Source: Thalassotalea euphylliae (lineage in GTDB: Bacteria; Pseudomonadota; Gammaproteobacteria; Enterobacterales; Alteromonadaceae). From it: a DNA stretch of 64,000 bases. Under the pieces are notes generated by a model. The model did not search any database. It was given only the letters and a program-made list of their open reading frames with translations, and was not told the origin of the DNA. The stretch is from the NCBI RefSeq assembly GCF_003390335.1, contig NZ_QUOU01000001.1, positions 372,001-436,000 of the forward strand, given 5' to 3'. The first letter of the stretch is position 1. The number at the start of each line of letters is the position of its first letter. Positions 25,224 through 32,145 of the stretch are shown here, piece by piece. The position numbers and the translations under genes are program-made.

Positions 25224-25730
25224 ATGGCTAATGTAGAAAACACACAACAACAAACAGATATGGCTGAAAAGCTAATCGCTGTTAACCGCGTATCAAAAGT
25301 GGTTAAAGGTGGTCGTATTTTCAGTTTCACAGCATTAACTGTAGTTGGTGACGGTAATGGCCGCGTTGGTTTTGGTTACGGTAAGGCACGTGAAGTTCCT
25401 GCTGCAATCCAAAAAGCAATGGAAAAGGCTCGTCGTAACTTAGTAACTGTTGACTTGAAGGGTACTACTCTTCAGCACCCAGTTAAGGGTCGTCACTCAG
25501 GTTCTAAAGTTTACATGCAACCTGCTTCTGAAGGTACAGGTATCATCGCCGGTGGTGCGATGCGTGCAGTACTAGAAGTTGCTGGCGTTCAGAACGTACT
25601 ATCTAAAGCGTACGGTTCTACTAACCCAATCAACGTTGTCCGCGCAACTATCGGTGCTCTAGCGAACATGAAGTCGCCTGAGTCTGTAGCTGCTAAGCGT
25701 GGTAAAAACGTTGCTGACATCTTGGGGTAA
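25224..25730 (+). CDS. rpsE: 30S ribosomal protein S5
   Basis: A 168-aa S5 with the conserved VNRVSKVVKGGRIFSFTALT and GNGRVGFGYGKAREVPAAI segments, which affect decoding fidelity. I use ATG 25224 (AGGAG ribosome site at 25213) and not the upstream TTG at 25218. Confidence 0.97.
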   Translation: MANVENTQQQTDMAEKLIAVNRVSKVVKGGRIFSFTALTVVGDGNGRVGFGYGKAREVPAAIQKAMEKARRNLVTVDLKGTTLQHPVKGRHSGSKVYMQPASEGTGIIAGGAMRAVLEVAGVQNVLSKAYGSTNPINVVRATIGALANMKSPESVAAKRGKNVADILG

Positions 25731-25736
25731 TCAAGC

Positions 25737-25916
25737 ATGGCTAAAACAGTTAAAGTAACTCAAGTTAAAAGTTCAATCGGTCGCTTACCTAAGCACCGTG
25801 CGACATTACGTGGCCTTGGTTTACGTCGTATCAACCACACAGTAGAGTTAGAAGATACTCCTTCTGTACGCGGTATGATTAATCAAGTACATTACATGAT
25901 TAAGGTGGAGGACTAA
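25737..25916 (+). CDS. rpmD: 50S ribosomal protein L30
   Basis: A 59-aa L30 (MAKTVKVTQVKSSIGRLPKH, ending INQVHYMIKVED). Six bases after rpsE and two before rplO. It is short but complete, with the exact family length. Confidence 0.97.
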   Translation: MAKTVKVTQVKSSIGRLPKHRATLRGLGLRRINHTVELEDTPSVRGMINQVHYMIKVED

Positions 25917-25918
25917 TT

Positions 25919-26353
25919 ATGCGTTTAAATACATTATCTCCTGCACCAGGCGCTAAATCAGCCAAGAAACGTGTAGGTCGCGGTATCGGTTCTGGTTTAG
26001 GTAAAACAGGTGGTCGCGGTCACAAAGGTCAAAAGTCTCGTTCTGGCGGTGGCGTACGTCCTGGTTTCGAAGGCGGTCAAATGCCTTTAAAACAACGTTT
26101 ACCTAAGTTCGGTTTCACTTCTCGTAAGTCTTTAGTTCACGCTGAAGTTCGTTTACACGAGTTGAACAAAATCGAAGGCGATGTTGTTGACATTCACACG
26201 TTAAAAGACGCTAACCTTATCACGCGTAACATTGAAACAGTTAAGATCATGCTTTCTGGCGAGATCACTAAGCCTGTAACAATTCGTGGTATTGGTGTTA
26301 CTAAAGGCGCACGTGCAGCCATTGAAGCTGCTGGCGGTAAAATCGAGGAATAA
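25919..26353 (+). CDS. rplO: 50S ribosomal protein L15
   Basis: A 144-aa L15 with the Gly/Lys-rich N-terminal extension (KKRVGRGIGSGLGKTGGRGH) that penetrates 23S rRNA. Lies between rpmD and secY as usual. Confidence 0.98.
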   Translation: MRLNTLSPAPGAKSAKKRVGRGIGSGLGKTGGRGHKGQKSRSGGGVRPGFEGGQMPLKQRLPKFGFTSRKSLVHAEVRLHELNKIEGDVVDIHTLKDANLITRNIETVKIMLSGEITKPVTIRGIGVTKGARAAIEAAGGKIEE

Positions 26354-26361
26354 TACAGACT

Positions 26362-27684
26362 ATGGCTAAACCAGGTACGGATAAAGCTCAAGGTGGATTA
26401 ACCGAGCTTAAGCAAAGATTATGGTTCGTGGTACTTGCACTTATCGTGTTCAGACTTGGATCATTTGTGCCAATCCCTGGTATTGACGCCGCTGTATTAG
26501 CTCAGTTGTTTGAACAACAAAAGGGCACCATCGTAGAAATGTTTAACATGTTCTCTGGTGGTGCACTTGAGCGTGCCTCTGTACTGGCACTCGGTATTAT
26601 GCCGTACATTTCAGCTTCGATTATCATGCAGTTATTAACTGTAGTTCACCCAGCAATGGCTGAACTGAAAAAAGAAGGTGAAGCTGGACGTCGTAAGATC
26701 AGCCAGTACACTCGCTACGGTACTTTAGTATTAGCAACAGTTCAGTCAATCGCGATTGCTCGTGGTTTACCGGCTATGATGCCTGGCCTCGTGATTAACG
26801 AAGGCATGGGCTTCTACTTCACTGCGGTCGTTTCTTTGGTTACCGGCACCATGTTCTTAATGTGGTTAGGTGAACAAATTACCGAACGTGGTATTGGTAA
26901 TGGTATCTCGATTTTGATTTTCGCTGGTATTGTTGCTGGTATGCCATCCGCTGTTGGTCAAACAGCAGAGATGGCGCGTCAAGGTGAATTGCACTTATTA
27001 GTATTATTGCTAATTGCAGTGATTGTGTTTGCAGTAACCTTCTTTGTTGTTTTTGTTGAACGTGGTCAACGTCGTATCGTTGTTAACTACGCGAAGCGTC
27101 AACAAGGCCGTAAGGTGTTTGCTGCACAAAGCACGCATTTACCATTGAAAGTGAATATGGCGGGTGTTATTCCACCAATTTTCGCTTCAAGCATTATCTT
27201 GTTCCCTGGAACATTGGCTAACTGGTTTGGTCAAGGCGATGGTGCGGTAGCTGATTTCTTCCAGAACTTGTCAATGGCAATTTCTCCGGGTCAGCCTCTG
27301 TATGTAATGCTACTAGCTGCTGCGATAATCTTTTTCTGCTTCTTCTACACGGCGTTGGTGTTCAACCCGCGTGAAACAGCAGATAACCTGAAAAAGTCTG
27401 GTGCGTTTATTCCAGGTATTCGTCCTGGTGAGCAGACTTCGAAATATATCGATAAAGTAATGACGCGTTTAACCTTAGCGGGTGCGTTATACATTACTTT
27501 TATATGTTTGGTTCCTGAGTTTATGATGATTGCGTGGGACGTTCAGTTCTACTTTGGTGGTACATCGCTACTGATCATTGTTGTCGTTATCATGGACTTT
27601 ATGGCACAAGTACAAACTCATTTGATGTCTCATCAATATGACAGCGTGCTTAAAAAAGCTAATCTTAAAGGCTACGGCCGATAA
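26362..27684 (+). CDS. secY: Protein translocase subunit SecY
   Basis: A 440-aa inner-membrane channel protein with ten predicted transmembrane helices, starting with an amphipathic tail and LRFRLGSF-like FRLGSFVPIPGIDAAVL. Conserved motifs include the plug region near residues 50-70 (MFNMFSGGALERASVLALGI) and cytoplasmic loop 5 RETADNLKKSGAFIPGIRPG, which contacts SecA and ribosomes. It forms SecYEG for protein export and membrane insertion. Its place in the spc operon before rpmJ is standard. Confidence 0.98.
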   Translation: MAKPGTDKAQGGLTELKQRLWFVVLALIVFRLGSFVPIPGIDAAVLAQLFEQQKGTIVEMFNMFSGGALERASVLALGIMPYISASIIMQLLTVVHPAMAELKKEGEAGRRKISQYTRYGTLVLATVQSIAIARGLPAMMPGLVINEGMGFYFTAVVSLVTGTMFLMWLGEQITERGIGNGISILIFAGIVAGMPSAVGQTAEMARQGELHLLVLLLIAVIVFAVTFFVVFVERGQRRIVVNYAKRQQGRKVFAAQSTHLPLKVNMAGVIPPIFASSIILFPGTLANWFGQGDGAVADFFQNLSMAISPGQPLYVMLLAAAIIFFCFFYTALVFNPRETADNLKKSGAFIPGIRPGEQTSKYIDKVMTRLTLAGALYITFICLVPEFMMIAWDVQFYFGGTSLLIIVVVIMDFMAQVQTHLMSHQYDSVLKKANLKGYGR

Positions 27685-27703
27685 GGTTTAACGGAGTAGT
27701 AAG

Positions 27704-27820
27704 ATGAAAGTTCGTGCATCCGTAAAAAAGATTTGCCGCAACTGTAAAGTTGTTAAGCGTGCAGGTGTTGTTCGTGTAATTTGCAAGACCGACCCTAAGC
27801 ACAAGCAACGCCAAGGTTAA
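27704..27820 (+). CDS. rpmJ: 50S ribosomal protein L36
   Basis: A 38-aa L36 with zinc-binding cysteines C11 and C14, C27 and the histidine H33 (ICRNCKVVKR, VICKTDPKHKQRQG), so it is the zinc-type C+ form. Last gene of the spc operon; ribosome site ACGGAG lies upstream. Confidence 0.97.
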   Translation: MKVRASVKKICRNCKVVKRAGVVRVICKTDPKHKQRQG

Positions 27821-27850
27821 TTTACCCTTAGCTAGCTAAATCTTTTAGAA

Positions 27851-27879
27851 GTGGCATTATGGAGATATTTCTGTATAAT
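27851..27879 (+). promoter_or_regulatory. Alpha operon promoter candidate
   Basis: TATAAT at 27874-27879 with GTGGCA (four of six matches to TTGACA) 17 bases before. It lies in the gap between rpmJ and rpsM, where some enterobacteria have a weak extra promoter. Confidence 0.55.
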
Positions 27880-27903
27880 GCCGCTTCGCTTTGCAAAAAG
27901 GTT

Positions 27904-27972
27904 CAGGTTGGGTATCCTAACGGGCTTTCCAACCTGTGGTTATTAATTTTAAATATAGGAGATGTGTTAGTG
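27904..27972 (+). promoter_or_regulatory. Alpha operon S4-binding leader (pseudoknot ribosome site)
   Basis: An 8-bp stem CAGGTTGG/CCAACCTG (27904-27936) encloses GTATCCTAACGGGCTTT, which strongly resembles the corresponding E. coli element. It is followed by TATAGGAG and the GTG start of rpsM. In E. coli ribosomal protein S4 stabilises a pseudoknot here and blocks initiation of the alpha operon. The match is by memory of the motif, so the pseudoknot should be modelled. Confidence 0.8.
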
Positions 27973-28326
27973 GCCCGTATCGCTGGCATTAACATCCCTG
28001 ATCGTAAGCATGCAGTAATTGCCCTTACTGCGATTTACGGTATCGGTTTAACTCGCTCAAAAGCAATTTTGGCGGCAACTGGTATCGCAGAATCTACTAA
28101 GATCAGCGAATTAGACGAAGCTCAAATTGATTTGCTTCGTGCAGAAGTGGATAAGTACACCGTTGAAGGTGACTTACGCCGTGAAGTTTCTATGAACATC
28201 AAGCGTCTGATGGACCTTGGCTGTTTCCGTGGTATTCGCCATCGTCGCAGTCTTCCTCTACGTGGTCAACGCACTAAAACTAATGCGCGCACCCGTAAAG
28301 GTCCTCGTAAGCCTATTAAAAAGTAG
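27970..28326 (+). CDS. rpsM: 30S ribosomal protein S13
   Basis: A 118-aa S13 starting ARIAGINIPDRKHAVIALTA after a GTG start codon. The GTG lies 8 bases after AGGAG and gives the exact family length and N-terminus. The unusual start is shared with E. coli and belongs to the S4-controlled initiation site. S13 contacts P-site tRNA and S19. Confidence 0.96.
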   Translation: MARIAGINIPDRKHAVIALTAIYGIGLTRSKAILAATGIAESTKISELDEAQIDLLRAEVDKYTVEGDLRREVSMNIKRLMDLGCFRGIRHRRSLPLRGQRTKTNARTRKGPRKPIKK

Positions 28327-28340
28327 CGAGGTAATTAGAC

Positions 28341-28730
28341 ATGGCTAAAACTCCAGTTCGTACGCGTAAGCGCGTAAAAAAACAAGTTGCTGATGGCATG
28401 GCTCACATCCATGCTTCTTTCAACAACACAATCGTAACTCTTACAGACCGTCAAGGTAATGCATTATCTTGGGCAACTGCCGGTGGTTCAGGTTTCCGTG
28501 GTTCACGTAAATCTACTCCATTTGCTGCTCAGGTAGCTGCAGATCGCGCTGGTAAAGCTGCGCAAGAGTTTGGTTTGAAGAATATTGAAGTATTCGTTAA
28601 AGGTCCAGGTCCAGGTCGTGAATCTGCAATCCGTGCCTTAAATGCTGCTGGTTTTAAAATCACCAACATTACTGACGTTACTCCTATTCCTCATAATGGT
28701 TGTCGTCCTCCTAAGAAACGTCGCGTTTAA
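28341..28730 (+). CDS. rpsK: 30S ribosomal protein S11
   Basis: A 129-aa S11 with MAHIHASFNNTIVTLTDRQG and the C-terminal TPIPHNGCRPPKKRRV tail. It lies on the 30S platform. Standard alpha operon position. Confidence 0.98.
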   Translation: MAKTPVRTRKRVKKQVADGMAHIHASFNNTIVTLTDRQGNALSWATAGGSGFRGSRKSTPFAAQVAADRAGKAAQEFGLKNIEVFVKGPGPGRESAIRALNAAGFKITNITDVTPIPHNGCRPPKKRRV

Positions 28731-28752
28731 TTAGGATAGTTGGAGAAAGAAA

Positions 28753-29373
28753 ATGGCAAGATATTTAGGTCCTAAGCTAAAACTTAGCCGTCGTGAAGGT
28801 ACTGACTTATTCCTTAAGTCTGGTGTTCGCGCGATCGATACTAAATGTAAAATCGAAACTATCCCAGGTCAGCACGGCGCGCGTCGCGGTCGTTTATCTG
28901 ACTATGGTGTTCAGCTTCGTGAAAAACAAAAAGTACGTCGTATCTACGGTGTATTAGAGAAGCAATTCCGTAACTACTACAAAGAAGCGGCTCGTCTAAA
29001 AGGCAACACAGGTGAAAACTTGTTACAACTTTTAGAAACGCGTTTAGACAACGTAGTTTACCGCATGGGTTACGCAAGCACACGTGCTGAAGCACGTCAG
29101 CTAGTGAGCCACAAAGCAATCGTAGTAAACGGTGTTGTAGTAAACATTCCATCTTTCACTGTTAAAGCAGAAGATGTGGTTTCAATCCGTGAAAAAGCTA
29201 AAACTCAAGCGCGTATCGTTGCTGCTTTAGAATTAGCTGAACAACGCGAGAAGCCAATCTGGGTTGAAGTAGACAACAAGAAAATGGAAGGCGTTTTCAA
29301 GCGTGTTCCTGAGCGTTCAGACTTGTCTGCTGAAATTAATGAACAGTTGATTGTCGAGCTTTACTCGAAGTAA
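28753..29373 (+). CDS. rpsD: 30S ribosomal protein S4, alpha operon repressor
   Basis: A 206-aa S4 (MARYLGPKLKLSRREGTDLF) with the C-terminal S4 RNA-binding domain at about 95-155 (RLDNVVYRMGYASTRAEARQ). It initiates 30S assembly and in E. coli represses the alpha operon through the leader before rpsM. It has no N-terminal zinc cysteines. Confidence 0.98.
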   Translation: MARYLGPKLKLSRREGTDLFLKSGVRAIDTKCKIETIPGQHGARRGRLSDYGVQLREKQKVRRIYGVLEKQFRNYYKEAARLKGNTGENLLQLLETRLDNVVYRMGYASTRAEARQLVSHKAIVVNGVVVNIPSFTVKAEDVVSIREKAKTQARIVAALELAEQREKPIWVEVDNKKMEGVFKRVPERSDLSAEINEQLIVELYSK

Positions 29374-29397
29374 AGCTGAACTTTAAGAGAGGACACA

Positions 29398-30387
29398 ATG
29401 CAGGGTTCTGTAACCGAATTCTTAAGACCACGTTTAGTAGATGTTGAAACTATCAGCCCTACTCGCTCTAAAGTTACACTAGAGCCATTAGAGCGTGGTT
29501 TTGGTCACACTTTAGGTAACGCTTTACGTCGTATTTTACTATCTTCAATGCCAGGTTGTGCTGTCACTGAAGTAGAGATTGACGGCGTATTACACGAGTA
29601 CAGCAGTAAAGAAGGTGTTCAAGAGGACATCATCGAGATCTTGCTAAACCTTAAAGGACTAGCCGTTCGCTTAGAAGGCAAAAACGAAGCTGTTCTAACG
29701 ATCACTAAGTCTGGTGAAGGCCCTGTTACGGCTGCTGATATTCAGCATGATGGTGATGTAGAAATTGCAAATCCAGAGCACGTTATTTGTCACTTAACAG
29801 GTGACGGCTCAATCAGCATGCGTATCAAAGTAGAGTTAGGTCGTGGTTACGTTCCAGCTTCTACTCGTCGCGAAGCCGAAGAAGAAGAGCGAGCAATTGG
29901 CCGTTTATTGGTTGATGCTTCATTCAGTCCTGTAGAAAGAATTGCTTATGACGTAGATTCTGCGCGTGTTGAACAACGCACAGACTTAGATAAGCTAATT
30001 ATCGACATGGAAACTAACGGTACGTTAGATCCAGAAGAAGCCATCCGTCGCGCTTCAACCATCTTAGCAGAACAGCTAGATGCGTTTGTTGAGTTACGTG
30101 ATGTGACAGAAGTGGAGCAAAAAGAAGAGAAACCTCTATTTGACCCAATTCTTCTTCGTCCTGTTGATGACTTAGAGTTAACTGTTCGTTCAGCGAACTG
30201 TTTAAAAGCAGAAGCAATTCAGTATATCGGTGATTTAGTACAGCGTGCAGAAGTAGAACTTCTTAAAACACCTAACTTAGGTAAGAAGTCACTTACTGAA
30301 ATCAAAGACGTGTTAGCGTCTCGTGGTTTATCACTAGGCATGCGCCTAGAGAACTGGCCACCAGAAAGCATTGCTGATAACGACTAA
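29398..30387 (+). CDS. rpoA: RNA polymerase alpha subunit
   Basis: A 329-aa alpha subunit. The N-terminal domain (LERGFGHTLGNALRRILLSS) dimerises and nucleates polymerase assembly. The C-terminal domain after about 250 (LTVRSANCLKAEAIQYIGDL, ending LGMRLENWPP) binds UP elements and activators. An acidic linker (EKEEKPLFDP region) joins them. Full length, in the usual place between rpsD and rplQ. Confidence 0.98.
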   Translation: MQGSVTEFLRPRLVDVETISPTRSKVTLEPLERGFGHTLGNALRRILLSSMPGCAVTEVEIDGVLHEYSSKEGVQEDIIEILLNLKGLAVRLEGKNEAVLTITKSGEGPVTAADIQHDGDVEIANPEHVICHLTGDGSISMRIKVELGRGYVPASTRREAEEEERAIGRLLVDASFSPVERIAYDVDSARVEQRTDLDKLIIDMETNGTLDPEEAIRRASTILAEQLDAFVELRDVTEVEQKEEKPLFDPILLRPVDDLELTVRSANCLKAEAIQYIGDLVQRAEVELLKTPNLGKKSLTEIKDVLASRGLSLGMRLENWPPESIADND

Positions 30388-30425
30388 ATCGATATCGTAA
30401 CCTAATAGTAGAGAAGGATTAACTT

Positions 30426-30830
30426 ATGCGCCATCGTAAAAGCGGTCGCCAGTTAAACCGTAATAGCAGTCATCGCCAAGCGATGTTCCGCAATATGGCA
30501 AGCTCTTTAGTTAAGCACGGTGTGATCAAAACTACTGTTGCTAAAGCTAAAGAATTACGTCGCGTAGTTGAGCCACTAATTACATTGGCAAAAACTGACA
30601 GCGTTGCAAACCGTCGTTTAGCATTCGCTCGTACACGTGACCAAGAAGTAGTAGGTCTTTTATTCAGCGAACTTGGTCCTCGTTACCAAGAGCGTCCAGG
30701 TGGTTACACTCGCATTCTTAAATGCGGTTACCGTACTGGTGATAAAGCGCCTATGGCTTATGTTGAGTTAGTAGATCGTCCAGTTGTTGAAGAAGCAGCT
30801 GAAACAGAAGAAGCTAACGCTGAAGCATAA
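30426..30830 (+). CDS. rplQ: 50S ribosomal protein L17
   Basis: A 134-aa L17 (MRHRKSGRQLNRNSSHRQAM) with a short acidic C-terminal tail (VVEEAAETEEANAEA), slightly longer than in E. coli. Last gene of the alpha operon, followed by a strong terminator. Confidence 0.98.
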   Translation: MRHRKSGRQLNRNSSHRQAMFRNMASSLVKHGVIKTTVAKAKELRRVVEPLITLAKTDSVANRRLAFARTRDQEVVGLLFSELGPRYQERPGGYTRILKCGYRTGDKAPMAYVELVDRPVVEEAAETEEANAEA

Positions 30831-30851
30831 ACCACGCTTTAAGTGAAAGAC

Positions 30852-30881
30852 AAAAAACGGAGCACTATGCTCCGTTTTTTT
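30852..30881 (+). terminator. Alpha operon terminator
   Basis: ACGGAGCA/TGCTCCGT is a perfect 8-bp stem with a CTA loop, preceded by AAAAA and followed by TTTTTT, 27 bases past the rplQ stop. A clear Rho-independent terminator that can work in both directions. Confidence 0.95.
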
Positions 30882-31072
30882 ATGCCTAAAGTTTATGCTA
30901 AGTGGGCTGGTTGCACCTCGATTAGCTCTCAAAAGGGAAATGATTCTTGGACATTAAAGTTCTTTGTCGTTTCGACAGTTTTAGCTGAATGTGGGGGCGT
31001 TCTCGCGCCATAAAGCCAGCCATCTACTTTGACCAAGCGCTAAGAGCGTGGGATTAATACCAATTGAAATAA

Positions 31073-31637
31073 TTATCTGACCACTTGAATCCAATCGCGA
31101 GTACAAAGTTTTTTCACTCTATCAATATCCGAAATGAATGTGTTCCAAGCGACTGAAACCTGCTCTACTATTTCATCAAACCCGCTGAATACACGATTAG
31201 ATAAGCAGTGCTGGCGTAACCATTGCCACACTTGCTCAATTGGGTTTAGCTCTGGTGAATAGGGTGGCAACTTGATTAGCGTAAGATTAGAAAATGGACT
31301 AGCTGTATCCATTGTATGCCACCCCGCACCATCAATGATAACCACCGCATGTCTACCCTGAGGTGTAGCTTTGGATATTTGAGACAAGTGCTCTGTCATC
31401 ATCGCTTTATTGACGAGCGGCGTAATTAGCGCTTCGGTTTGGCCTGTTGAAGGACAAACAGCACCAAATAAATAGCCATAGTCAAACTGCTGCTGCCTTA
31501 CCACTCTGGGGCGACTCCCTTTCTTAGCCCATAATCTTGTCACTTGGTTTTGCTGTCCAAAACGCGCTTCATCTTGAAACCATACATCAATGTCTTCGGG
31601 CTGAACGTGCCATGGAGTGTTACGGATCGTTTCCAGT
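31073..31637 (-). CDS. IS630 transposase, catalytic part (orfB)
   Basis: The DDE catalytic half. Its frame is open upstream of the first GTG (31543) to the orfA overlap and reads DVWFQDEARFGQQNQV, giving the first catalytic Asp. VVIIDGAGWH carries the second, and SPELNPIEQVWQWL the catalytic Glu. All three acidic residues are present. It has no good start of its own, so expression probably needs a shift from orfA near 31640. The element could be active or recently active. Confidence 0.8.
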
Positions 31638-32102
31638 CGGAAGGTTTTTAAAAACCGCTTGGGCTTGTTCGGATTGCTTAGGATGCTTGGAGCGGCTCGT
31701 TATCCAACTAAATCCAAGTGCATGTAATAAGTGGTAAATATTGCGCAGTGAATAGGAGACATCAAATTTTTTATCGATGAATTTTTGAATATCTTCCCCA
31801 ATCAGCCTGCCACCACTGTCTTTTTCGACATGAGATAACACAAATGCTGACAATTGGTTCAGTTGCGCTTGTGATAGTTTCGAGGGTCTACCTGTATTTA
31901 CTTTGGTTTGCAGCCCTTTAAGCCCACCAGAGAGATACTTATTAACCCATTTATTAACACTACCGCGAGCAACACCAAGCAATTTAGCTATTTGTGCTCT
32001 ATTTTGGCCGAGTGAAAAGTGATAAATGGCGAGCAATCTTATTCGGACTCTCGCATCACTCTCTTGTTGGGCAAGTTTTTTTAATTCTATTGGTTGATGC
32101 AT
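31620..32102 (-). CDS. IS630 transposase, N-terminal part (orfA)
   Basis: A 160-aa protein with the helix-turn-helix DNA-binding half of an IS630 transposase: NRAQIAKLLGVARGSVNKWV near 33-52, then a second winged-helix-like part (FIDKKFDVSYSLRNIYHLLH). It stops shortly after TTTAAAAACC, where the frame carrying the catalytic domain continues one base out of register. Whether this is programmed frameshifting or decay cannot be decided here. Confidence 0.85.
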   Translation of the reverse strand: MHQPIELKKLAQQESDARVRIRLLAIYHFSLGQNRAQIAKLLGVARGSVNKWVNKYLSGGLKGLQTKVNTGRPSKLSQAQLNQLSAFVLSHVEKDSGGRLIGEDIQKFIDKKFDVSYSLRNIYHLLHALGFSWITSRSKHPKQSEQAQAVFKNLPTGNDP

Positions 32103-32145
32103 GATGATCTAATCATTGAAAAATCATAACTATTAGATCACATGT

